Assembly: GCA_021800575.1 (NCBI GenBank)
Contig: JAJYYW010000046.1
Location: forward strand, 602 to 8,120
Source of the DNA: a bacterium
GTDB lineage: Bacteria > JAMCPX01
Direction: 5' to 3'
DNA: 7,519 bases
Position 1 is the first letter of the stretch. Every line of letters starts with the position of its first letter. The translations under genes and the position numbers were made by a program. Positions 1-5,546 of the stretch are shown piece by piece. The notes beneath the pieces were generated by a model. The model did not search any database. It was not told where the DNA came from and saw only the letters and a program-made list of their open reading frames with translations.

Positions 1-1
1 C

Positions 2-181
2 GGCACTCCGGCCCATGACGGGAAAGCGTTAGAAGTAAAACTATCGCATCAGGACATTGCCAATCTCGTCGGCGCAACACGGGAGACGGTGACACTTGCT
101 TTGGATGGCCTCAAAAAAGAAGGCTTCATCGCTGATATAAAAAGAAAAAAGATCATAATCACCAAAAAGCTTCTGCCGTAA
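2..181 (+). CDS. Crp/Fnr-family transcriptional regulator, C-terminal part (partial)
   Basis: Only the last 59 residues are in the window; the reading frame is open to the left edge and ends at TAA 179-181. The visible part is a winged helix-turn-helix: LSHQDIANLVGATRETVTLA gives the two HTH helices, with the TRETV recognition helix typical of Crp/Fnr proteins. LDGLKKEGFI and a lysine-rich wing ending in IIITKKLLP follow. The sensor domain (cyclic nucleotide, iron-sulfur, heme or other) lies outside, so the signal cannot be read. The gene converges on the HgcAB-like gene with 14 bp between the stops, so it does not share a promoter with it; adjacency alone is weak evidence that it regulates it. 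Family assignment is firm, signal and targets unknown. Confidence 0.9.
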   Translation, partial: GTPAHDGKALEVKLSHQDIANLVGATRETVTLALDGLKKEGFIADIKRKKIIITKKLLP

Positions 182-195
182 CCTCATCATGCGGG

Positions 196-1446
196 TTATG
201 AAACCGCTGTTTTTCCCGCAGTGTCTACCAGGCGTTTCCCGAGGGTGTTTAGTTTGAACCTTCGTATGGTCTCCGGCGGAATAATCATACCGCTTGGGCT
301 TGTAAAGAACAGGGCATCGAACGGACACTGTACGATGCATGCCCCGCACTGGACGCAGTCGTCCGATCTCGGTATCGAGGCAAGGTGACTTTCTCTGTCG
401 ATCGTATAACAGTGCTTGGGACAGACGTCTTCGCAGAAGGCTGCACCTTTACACCTGCTTTCATCGATGGTGATTTTCAGAAGTCTGTCCTCATGCAGGC
501 CGCTCTTATAGAGGGGCGTACTGCCCATCAAGTCCAGGTTCAGGAGAAGGACTATGATGAGCGTGAGGATGCCTGCATGGAGCATGAAGTCCGTAGAAAA
601 ATTTCCGGTCAGCAGGCCATACCCTGCCACCAGGAGTATAAAGGCCGCAGACAGACCAAGGGACGCCCTGTTGAAGTCGAATAGTACGGTATACCTGCTG
701 AGCCCCGGCGCCTTTTTTTTGTCACCGGCCAACCGGGCGTAGAGCGGGAAAAACAGGAAGATGACGAACGACACTGCCCATATAAGGACGACAGTAAATG
801 CAACCCCGCTGCGCCATACAAACAGCATGATCAGACCGGCTATAAGGGAGAATGGAAACGCCCAGGAGACTGCCATCTCAGTGCGCTGGACAATGCCAAA
901 ATCCACCGTCCGCATGACAGCGGATTTCTCAAGTCCTTTTCTCATAAACCCGGGTACGGAGAAATTTTTGGAGGTTACTTCGGGATCAGGCATCCCCTGC
1001 CTGCTGTTCAGAAATGCCGGAATGTCCTTTGCATATACAGGCCCCCACACGATCCGCCACCCGGCCTTCAAAAATACCGGCTTCGACTCAATGCCGGTTG
1101 CGGCGAGCTGCGGGAGTATCACGTACCGGTGGGCTACAAGACCTTCGATGCCGCTCGTCTTCAGCACGGAGATAACGTCGTGATTGGTGAAATGCCCTCC
1201 GGTAGCGGCACACCACACATTGATCCCGCGGCTGTTTGCAATAAGCAGGTAGGCGTTCATGCCTTTCAATGCCCGCTTCATCCGCTCGACTGTCAGGTGA
1301 TAATTGCAGGTCAGGATGACAGGCGCGTCTTTTCCGGGGTTGCCTATTTTTATCAGACCTGTCCTGCACGGGACAGGCAGAACCCGGATCAGCGTCTCGA
1401 AGATATTCACCAGTGCATAGCCGAGTGCGGACAGGAGCGCCTTCAT
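196..1446 (-). CDS. HgcAB-like fusion protein (corrinoid-binding membrane protein with ferredoxin tail)
   Basis: This 416-aa protein has three parts. Residues ~1-190 resemble the corrinoid-binding domain shared by HgcA and the CdhD/CFeSP family: GNPGKDAPVILTCNYHLTVE (35-54), ANSRGINVWCAATGG (70-84, Cys79 matching the HgcA cap-helix Cys thought to ligate cobalt), HRYVILPQL (106-114) and GPVYAKDIPAFL (135-146). Residues ~193-308 hold about four hydrophobic segments (near 193-211, 214-235, 262-280, 287-308). Residues ~325-380 form an HgcB-like ferredoxin with Cys332, 338, 342, 346 and Cys364, 367, 370, 374. In true methylators HgcA and HgcB are separate proteins and the motif is N(V/I)WCA(A/G)GK; here it ends in TGG. 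The likely role is a reduced membrane corrinoid carrying a methyl group, with electrons supplied by the fused ferredoxin. Substrate is unknown, and mercury methylation should not be assumed. The start is supported by GGAGG at 1455-1459, 8 nt upstream, and by an ATGA overlap with the methyltransferase gene, suggesting coupled translation. The C-terminal tail after 380 has no clear domain. Confidence 0.87.
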   Translation of the reverse strand: MKALLSALGYALVNIFETLIRVLPVPCRTGLIKIGNPGKDAPVILTCNYHLTVERMKRALKGMNAYLLIANSRGINVWCAATGGHFTNHDVISVLKTSGIEGLVAHRYVILPQLAATGIESKPVFLKAGWRIVWGPVYAKDIPAFLNSRQGMPDPEVTSKNFSVPGFMRKGLEKSAVMRTVDFGIVQRTEMAVSWAFPFSLIAGLIMLFVWRSGVAFTVVLIWAVSFVIFLFFPLYARLAGDKKKAPGLSRYTVLFDFNRASLGLSAAFILLVAGYGLLTGNFSTDFMLHAGILTLIIVLLLNLDLMGSTPLYKSGLHEDRLLKITIDESRCKGAAFCEDVCPKHCYTIDRESHLASIPRSDDCVQCGACIVQCPFDALFFTSPSGMIIPPETIRRFKLNTLGKRLVDTAGKTAVS

Positions 1447-2099
1447 TCGGGTTTCCTCCCGGCTAAAACGATAAAGTCTCTGATCCTATTGAACCAGACC
1501 GATTCTATGGAAAAACCGTTTTCTTTTACTTTTTTCGGTAAGTCTCTGACTGCTCTCGTGCCGGCCTGGGTAACGATGTAGGTAATAATCATGAGCGGCA
1601 TCTTGAAGAGCCAGTGGAATATCTTTCTGAACACGCCTCCGGGCACCACTTCATCAGCGATCAATATCAGGCCGCCCGGTTTCAGCAGTCTGTTTGCCTG
1701 TTTCAGCGTATACGCCAGTTCATCCTCCGACAGCTCGGAGAAGCACAGCCCGCTCATGATAACGTCGTAGCTGCCTGCAGTCTCATCCCCGAGCTCGGCA
1801 ACACCTGTCTCGGAAAACCCGGCATTCTGTGCGAACCCTGCATCAAGCAAGCGCTTTTTTGCAATCTCCAGCATGCCTGCATTGATGTCTATGCCTTTCA
1901 CCAGAGCACCTTTGGATGCTGCGCGTAGGGTCAATGCGCCGGTGCCGCACCCGATGTCAAGGACATGCTCGCCTTTATTGATATGGGCCGCAAGCCGGTC
2001 GTACGCTCTGTCCACCATCCCGAGCGTCAGCATGCGTATGCCCCTGTCATACCGGTCCGGTGTCGACTCGAGGATCTTCATCAAAACATAGGTACTCAT
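1443..2099 (-). CDS. cpaM: Class I SAM-dependent methyltransferase, CpaM-type (corrinoid protein-associated)
   Basis: A 218-aa Rossmann-fold methyltransferase. SAM-binding motif I is VLDIGCGTG (46-54), the acidic ribose-binding residue is Asp71 in KGIDINAGM, YDVIMSGLCFSEL (111-123) is the motif IV region, and LLKPGG (138-143) precedes beta-5. A hydrophobic stretch, FHWLFKMPLMIITYIVTQAG (161-180), could let the protein lie on the membrane near its partner. The N-terminal STYVLMKILESTPDRYDRGI (2-21) and the position before an HgcAB-like gene match, as I recall, the NCBI-named family 'corrinoid protein-associated methyltransferase CpaM'. The actual methyl acceptor (corrinoid, metal or small molecule) is not known. 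The ATG is supported by TAAGGAGG at 2110-2117, 10 nt upstream, and the stop overlaps the next gene by ATGA. Methyltransferase activity is firm; the link to the corrinoid protein rests on operon structure and remembered family context. Confidence 0.87.
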   Translation of the reverse strand: MSTYVLMKILESTPDRYDRGIRMLTLGMVDRAYDRLAAHINKGEHVLDIGCGTGALTLRAASKGALVKGIDINAGMLEIAKKRLLDAGFAQNAGFSETGVAELGDETAGSYDVIMSGLCFSELSEDELAYTLKQANRLLKPGGLILIADEVVPGGVFRKIFHWLFKMPLMIITYIVTQAGTRAVRDLPKKVKENGFSIESVWFNRIRDFIVLAGRKPE

Positions 2100-2109
2100 T
2101 CGAGATAGG

Positions 2110-2117
2110 CCTCCTTA
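2110..2117 (-). promoter_or_regulatory. Shine-Dalgarno site of the methyltransferase gene
   Basis: The minus strand reads TAAGGAGG here, an almost complete anti-16S match, 10 nt before the ATG at 2097-2099. It fixes the start of the methyltransferase and shows that translation of the operon is initiated efficiently at its first gene. Confidence 0.8.
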
Positions 2118-2132
2118 CGCGGACAGAGTCAA

Positions 2133-2162
2133 AGCTTAGGGTAAACCGATATCCGATGTCAA
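2133..2162 (-). promoter_or_regulatory. Candidate sigma70-type promoter of the methyltransferase/HgcAB-like operon
   Basis: On the minus strand a perfect TTGACA (2157-2162) is followed after 18 bp by TAAGCT (2133-2138), a weak -10 that keeps T1, A2 and T6. It lies about 35-65 bp upstream of the methyltransferase start codon, in the only non-coding space before the operon. The -35 is convincing, the -10 is not, so activator help is possible. This is a consensus-based prediction only. Confidence 0.4.
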
Positions 2163-2192
2163 GCTGGAAGCTGCATACCGCTTCTTTTACCA

Positions 2193-2212
2193 TCTGTAAG
2201 CTACCTTACAGA
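2193..2212. promoter_or_regulatory. Perfect 8-4-8 inverted repeat, candidate operator
   Basis: TCTGTAAG-CTAC-CTTACAGA is a perfect 20-bp dyad in the divergent intergenic region between the methyltransferase and the YHS gene. It lies ~60 bp before the YHS ATG and ~30 bp upstream of the candidate -35 of the minus-strand operon, so one bound dimer could affect both directions. A loose + strand arrangement of TTTACC (2186-2191), 19 bp and GACATT (2211-2216) would put the dyad inside a long spacer, as at MerR-type promoters, but both boxes are poor. No U-run follows, so it is not an intrinsic terminator. The regulator is unknown. Confidence 0.5.
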
Positions 2213-2256
2213 CATTTGTTCCGGCAGTTGTTAGCTTCTTGAACAGCGATACCGAA

Positions 2257-2264
2257 AAGGAGGT
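2257..2264 (+). promoter_or_regulatory. Shine-Dalgarno site that sets the YHS start
   Basis: AAGGAGGT sits 7 nt before ATG 2272-2274. The frame stays open upstream to a TTG at 2239, but that start has no comparable site and would place this ribosome site inside the coding region. The ATG is therefore chosen. Confidence 0.85.
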
Positions 2265-2271
2265 AATAAAA

Positions 2272-2433
2272 ATGACAAACTCTATAGACCCGATCTGCAA
2301 GATGACGGTCACAGACGAAAAAGAGACTGAGAGGTATGCATACAACGGGCAGACGTACTACTTCTGCTCGAATGCATGTAAGCAGATGTTTGTAAAAGAT
2401 CCGGAGAAGTATCAAAAAACGGAAAAGAAATAA
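2272..2433 (+). CDS. Small YHS-domain metal-binding protein
   Basis: This 53-aa protein is essentially a single YHS domain. DPICKMTV (6-13) supplies Cys9, and YYFCSNACKQMF (29-40) supplies Cys32 and Cys36, followed by the family's usual DPEKY ending. YHS domains, related to TRASH zinc-knuckle-like modules, bind soft or transition metals. They occur alone, on copper-type P-ATPases and in other metal-handling proteins. There is no signal peptide, so it is probably cytoplasmic. It is the first gene of a two-gene operon with the Met-rich membrane protein (12 bp apart, the next ribosome site overlapping its stop codon) and faces the corrinoid/methyltransferase operon head-to-head. A role as metal chaperone, sensor or buffer for the locus is inference; the metal cannot be deduced. 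Confidence 0.88.
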   Translation: MTNSIDPICKMTVTDEKETERYAYNGQTYYFCSNACKQMFVKDPEKYQKTEKK

Positions 2434-2445
2434 AGGAGGTAACGT

Positions 2446-2901
2446 ATGTTAAACATACTAGGCGCGATAGTCGCGGGTTTAGTTGGAACGGTCGTCATGA
2501 CCATGGTGATGGTAATGGCCCCTAAAATGGGGATGCCGAAGATGGACATCGTAGGCCTGCTTGGCTCCATGTTCAAAAAAGAGGGCGTCAGGCCCATTGG
2601 CATGGCACTACATTTTATGATGGGCATAGTATTTGCCGTCATCTATGCATTCGTGTGGAGCAAGGGCATAGGCAGGGCATCTGTGGGCTATGGAGCGCTT
2701 TTCGGCACAATACACTGGCTCATCGTAGGTCTTATCATGGGTATGATCCCAATACTCCACGCGGGTATCAAGGCAGGTACGGTCAAAGCACCGGGCATTT
2801 ATATGACGAACAACGGCGGTCTAAAAGGGTTCATGGGAGGCCTTGTTGGTCATATCGTTTATGGTATTACCGTAGCTCTCATATACTCACTGATAGCGTA
2901 A
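2446..2901 (+). CDS. Methionine-rich four-helix inner-membrane protein, possibly DUF6789-like
   Basis: A 151-aa integral membrane protein of unknown function. Four hydrophobic segments are visible near residues 4-25, 51-71, 79-103 and 127-150. Helix 1 and the loop after it are strikingly Met-rich (M18, 20, 22, 24, 28, 30, 33; 16 Met in all). His56, His90, His105 and His136 lie in or next to helices. Gly-rich GYGALFGTIHWLIVGLIMGM (81-100) and the Gly-rich last helix suggest tight packing. The pattern resembles the small membrane proteins I associate with DUF6789, but that name is from memory. AAAGGAGGT at 2432-2440, 5 nt before the ATG, supports the start and overlaps the YHS stop codon, so the two are co-transcribed and probably made together. 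The pairing with a YHS protein and the Met/His content hint at soft-metal handling, but transport has not been shown for it. Confidence 0.8.
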   Translation: MLNILGAIVAGLVGTVVMTMVMVMAPKMGMPKMDIVGLLGSMFKKEGVRPIGMALHFMMGIVFAVIYAFVWSKGIGRASVGYGALFGTIHWLIVGLIMGMIPILHAGIKAGTVKAPGIYMTNNGGLKGFMGGLVGHIVYGITVALIYSLIA

Positions 2902-2927
2902 TCGATTCGGGTGTGCTGTATAGAGAA

Positions 2928-2957
2928 CGGGCGGGGATACCCCCGCCCGCTTATCTT
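2928..2957 (+). terminator. Intrinsic terminator after the YHS/membrane operon
   Basis: A perfect 9-bp GC stem, CGGGCGGGG (2928-2936) and CCCCGCCCG (2941-2949), with a 4-nt ATAC loop, begins 26 nt after the TAA stop. It is followed by the modestly T-rich CTTATCTT. The stem is very strong and the U-tract imperfect. It ends the + strand operon and may also block minus-strand transcripts arriving from the cca side. Confidence 0.75.
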
Positions 2958-3183
2958 CCCTTACGCCTCGCATCCGGAAACCGGTCCCCGGTAAGCATAT
3001 ATTGCACCAAATGCAGGTGAACCGCCAGTGCAGCGATACTGCAATGCTCGACGGGCACCGGATAACGCTGGATCCCTGCGACTGACAAAGAGTTGTATCT
3101 TCCAGTGATGGCCGGAGTGCCGTCCCTGGATCATTCCCGGGAACACCTGCAGGGGCATCGTGCACGATGTCCCTGCATCGGTA
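2958..3183. other. Non-coding region between convergent operons
   Basis: No convincing gene lies in this stretch between the terminator and the end of the nucleotidyltransferase gene. Minus-strand open frames crossing it have no recognisable domain and no good ribosome site, and the longer one runs through the terminator hairpin. It contains short dyads (TGCAG-N5-CTGCA; TTCCCGGGAA at 3134-3143), repeated TCCCTG words, and a 30-bp palindrome listed separately. Segments such as CTGGATCCCTGCGACTGACA (3068-3087) and CTGGATCATTCCCGGGAA (3126-3143) resemble decayed pieces of the dispersed GC dyad repeats (CTGGATTCCCGC...GCGGGAATGAC type) common in many bacterial genomes. I see no tRNA or riboswitch. 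Confidence 0.5.
3148..3177. repeat. Near-perfect 30-bp palindrome beyond the nucleotidyltransferase stop
   Basis: The halves TGCAGGGGCATCGTG (3148-3162) and CACGATGTCCCTGCA (3163-3177) are complementary except for one G:T position, with no unpaired centre. It begins 7 bp past the stop of the nucleotidyltransferase gene (3184). Neither side has a T-run, so a classic intrinsic terminator is unlikely. Possible roles are a transcript-end stabilising stem, a REP-like element or a protein-binding site. A competing short hairpin (CCCTG 3171-3175 with CAGGG 3185-3189) overlaps the stop codon. Confidence 0.6.
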
Positions 3184-4554
3184 TCAGGGCTTCCATGATG
3201 CTGACGGCGGGTAGGTCTTCAGGATAAAATCCCGGGCAGCCTGGCTGGTCGGTTCAAGGGTCCCTTCGAGGATGGCGTCGACAATGGCATTCTTTATCTC
3301 TCCTATCTTCGGGCCGGGCGGTAGAGCGAGAAGCTCTTGTATCTCGGTGCCGTTGAGCGGGGACTCGAGCCTGCTTATTTGTTCTACCTGCTGCCGGTTG
3401 ATTCTGCCGGTGAGTTCATCGACCATGCTCAGCGGCTTGAGCGGGTCCGCAAGAGAACCTGCATCGGACCGGTACAGGTCCAGCAGTTGCTCGAGGATGT
3501 CGTAGTTGTTCCTGATGAACTTTTTGACGGTCGAGTCCTTCCATTCGGGTGTGTAGTTGATCATGTGGCGCTGTATCAGGCTTTCTGTCCGTGCGGCCAG
3601 CTGGTTGGGCAGCCTCAGCCGGGTTGAAAACGCCCTGAACAGGGCGGCACTCTTGTCCTGGTGCCCGTAGTAGGTCACCTTGTCCCCTGTTTCCTGCAGG
3701 GAAGAGGGCTTCCCGGTGTCATGGAACAATGCAGCGAGCCGTGTCTCGATACGCGGATGTGTCTGGTCCATCACCTCGAGGCTGTGGGTAAACAGTTCAT
3801 CCTTATGATACGGGGAACGCTGATCGAACCCGATCATCGGCAGGATCTCAGGCATCACGACCTCCAGCAATCCGAGTTCCTGCATAAGAAGAACACCCCT
3901 CGAGGGCCTGTCCGAAACCAGGATCATGAACAGCTCGTCACGGACCCGTTCGACCGCGACTTCCCGGAGGAGGGGTGCGAGGCGCTTCGCCGTCTCCTTG
4001 AACGGCGGGTCCATGTGCATGCCCAGGGTGCATGAAAATCGGACACCGCGCAGAATGCGCAGGGGGTCGTCCGTGATGGTCTGGCCGGGTGGTATGGGTG
4101 TCTGCAGGAGCCCTTGTTCGAGCGCACCGAGCGCACTGCCGAGCGTATCCGTGATCTCATAGCGCAGGGCGGATATGCGTTTCATGGTCAGCGTGTTGAG
4201 GGTAAAGTCGCGCAGCAGGAGGTCATCGCGCAACGTTGATGCCCGCAGGGGAACAAATTCCATGTCAATCGGGTGCGCTCCCTGCAGGCCAGTCCTGTAC
4301 GTGCCGAACTTGTCGAACAAGACCGGGTAGAAAAAGCCGTGCGACAGGTGGAGCTCCAGGGGGATTGTACGCGCATCTCCTTTGATGACGAGGATATCGA
4401 TATCCTTTGGTTTCCGGTGGAGCAGGATCTCACGCGGTGCGCCGCCAACGATGGTGAATTCAATGCCGTGCTGTGCAGCTATCCGTCCGACCAGTTCTAT
4501 CGCTGCATCGATGGCCGGTTCGTCGAGACTGATCTGCAGCTTTTGATCATTCAT
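3184..4554 (-). CDS. cca: CCA tRNA nucleotidyltransferase / poly(A) polymerase family protein with HD domain
   Basis: A 456-aa class II nucleotidyltransferase. The N-terminal catalytic head shows FTIVGGAPREILL (33-45) and KDIDILV (50-56) with metal-binding Asp51 and Asp53, then LRDFTLNTL (114-122). The base-recognition/neck region TDDPLRILRGVRF (161-173) has Asp where many relatives have Glu (EDPLR). An HD domain follows: His257 in FTHSLEVMD, His278-Asp279 in LAALFHDTGKP, and His298 in YYGHQDKSA. The family adds CCA, CC, A or poly(A) to RNA 3' ends. Full CCA addition is the default guess, but a CC- or A-adding enzyme or poly(A) polymerase cannot be excluded. The frame is open much further upstream, to 4779, but that extension is Arg/Ser-rich antisense-like noise inside the exonuclease gene. 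ATG 4552-4554 is chosen because it overlaps the preceding stop by 8 bp (ATGAATGA) and the conserved domain starts ~30 residues later. Its ribosome site (AAGGAT close by) is weak, so translational coupling is likely. Confidence 0.85.
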   Translation of the reverse strand: MNDQKLQISLDEPAIDAAIELVGRIAAQHGIEFTIVGGAPREILLHRKPKDIDILVIKGDARTIPLELHLSHGFFYPVLFDKFGTYRTGLQGAHPIDMEFVPLRASTLRDDLLLRDFTLNTLTMKRISALRYEITDTLGSALGALEQGLLQTPIPPGQTITDDPLRILRGVRFSCTLGMHMDPPFKETAKRLAPLLREVAVERVRDELFMILVSDRPSRGVLLMQELGLLEVVMPEILPMIGFDQRSPYHKDELFTHSLEVMDQTHPRIETRLAALFHDTGKPSSLQETGDKVTYYGHQDKSAALFRAFSTRLRLPNQLAARTESLIQRHMINYTPEWKDSTVKKFIRNNYDILEQLLDLYRSDAGSLADPLKPLSMVDELTGRINRQQVEQISRLESPLNGTEIQELLALPPGPKIGEIKNAIVDAILEGTLEPTSQAARDFILKTYPPSASWKP

Positions 4555-5542
4555 TATCCTTTTTTTCTTCCCTGTCCTTGTCAAGCATCTGCAGGTGATG
4601 CTTCTTGTAGAAATACCGGTCGTACGATGCGTGATAGCTGGTCCAGTCGCTCTCCGCTGCGGACTCTTTCTTGATGAGGGACTTGATGCCCGCGATCTTG
4701 GAGTCCATGTCCTCGATGTAATGGAGGATGATAGCCTCGAGCGTCTTCGGGCGCTTGGGAGAGCCGTACTCCAGTTCACCGTGGTGGCTGAGAATGCTGT
4801 GCTTGAGGAGCAGGGCGAGCTCCCGGGGAAAATTCTTGATCTGTGCAGTCAGCTCGTCCAGTATTTCGGCGCCGATGACGATATGCCCTATCAGCCGCCC
4901 TTCATCCGTGTATTCGGTCGTCAGTTCTCCCCCGAGTTCGCGAATCTTGCCGATATCATGGAACATTGCCGACACGAGCAACAGCGACCGGTCGACACCG
5001 TCGTACACACTCATGATCATGTCGGACAGCCTGACCACGTTGAGCGTATGTTCCAGCAGGCCGCCGGCGTACGCATGGTGGATGGTTTTTGCGGCGCTCG
5101 ATATCTTGAACTGGTTCACCATCTGTTCATTGGCGAAAAACAGGTCGGTGAGGCTTTTCAGGTGCGTGTTGTCGATCGTGGACATGAGCATCTTCAATTC
5201 GTGGAGCATGTCATCGACCGGCCGTTCCGACATGAGCAGGTAATCGGCCAGGTCGACGGATTCCCGGTCTATCCAGCGTATTTCGTCAATGGATATCTGG
5301 AGCTTGCCCTTGTAGTTGTTGATCCTCCCGCGTACCTGGACGATGTTGTTGGTTCCGATCATGGCATCGACGTCCTTGGCGTTGTCCCAGACCCGGGCAT
5401 CCATGTCCCCGGATTTATCCCCGATGATAAGCGTCAGATAATCTTTCCCGGTTTTTCCGGTACCGAACGTCTTGCCTTTTATCAAAAAGGTGCTGTCGAC
5501 GATCATGCCTTCCTTCAGTTCGCTGATCATGGTTTTTTTCAT
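4547..5542 (-). CDS. yhaM: YhaM/CBF1-type 3'-5' exoribonuclease (OB-fold plus HD domain)
   Basis: A 331-aa protein close to the ~314-aa length of Bacillus YhaM. Residues ~14-92 form an OB-fold nucleic-acid-binding domain (DYLTLIIGDKSGDMDARVWD at 34-53, VQVRGRINNYKGKLQISI at 68-85). The HD phosphohydrolase domain follows: HHAYAGGLLEHTLNVV (155-170), the His-Asp pair in AMFHDIGKI (His195-Asp196), His220, LSHHGELEYGSPKRPKT (251-267) and the acidic ILHYIEDMDSKI (272-283). YhaM-family enzymes trim RNA, and to some degree ssDNA, from the 3' end in a metal-dependent way. The C-terminus is charged (KDREEKKDNE). The ATG follows the permease stop by 4 bp, with GGAAGGA 7 nt upstream, and the stop overlaps the cca start. 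Adjacency to a 3'-end nucleotidyltransferase fits a shared role at RNA 3' ends, by inference. Confidence 0.9.
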   Translation of the reverse strand: MKKTMISELKEGMIVDSTFLIKGKTFGTGKTGKDYLTLIIGDKSGDMDARVWDNAKDVDAMIGTNNIVQVRGRINNYKGKLQISIDEIRWIDRESVDLADYLLMSERPVDDMLHELKMLMSTIDNTHLKSLTDLFFANEQMVNQFKISSAAKTIHHAYAGGLLEHTLNVVRLSDMIMSVYDGVDRSLLLVSAMFHDIGKIRELGGELTTEYTDEGRLIGHIVIGAEILDELTAQIKNFPRELALLLKHSILSHHGELEYGSPKRPKTLEAIILHYIEDMDSKIAGIKSLIKKESAAESDWTSYHASYDRYFYKKHHLQMLDKDREEKKDNE

Positions 5543-5546
5543 ACAA

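Noticed and set aside
179..198. TAACC-N10-GGTTA dyad joining the two convergent stop codons, as a bidirectional terminator
   Set aside because: The stem is only 5 bp with a 10-nt loop and no U-run, which is too weak to call.
196..1446. Calling the locus a mercury-methylation hgcAB gene pair
   Set aside because: The fused architecture, TGG after NVWCAA, and the missing Cys in the first ferredoxin motif differ from confirmed methylators, so only an HgcAB-like label is supported.
2193..2212. The dyad as an intrinsic terminator or FNR box
   Set aside because: No T-run follows, it lies upstream of two divergent operons rather than after a gene, and it does not match TTGAT-N4-ATCAA.
2239..2271. 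Upstream TTG start for the YHS protein
   Set aside because: The strong AAGGAGGT at 2257-2264 would be inside the gene, and it is spaced properly for the ATG at 2272.
2887..3165. Minus-strand small ORFs in the convergent intergenic region
   Set aside because: No ribosome site or domain is visible, the composition is atypical, and the longer frame runs through the terminator hairpin and into the end of the membrane-protein gene.
4555..4779. N-terminal extension of the nucleotidyltransferase by 75 codons
   Set aside because: The extension is Arg/Ser/Thr-rich, lies in another frame of the exonuclease gene and would overlap it by over 230 bp; the ATG at 4552-4554 gives a normal family start.
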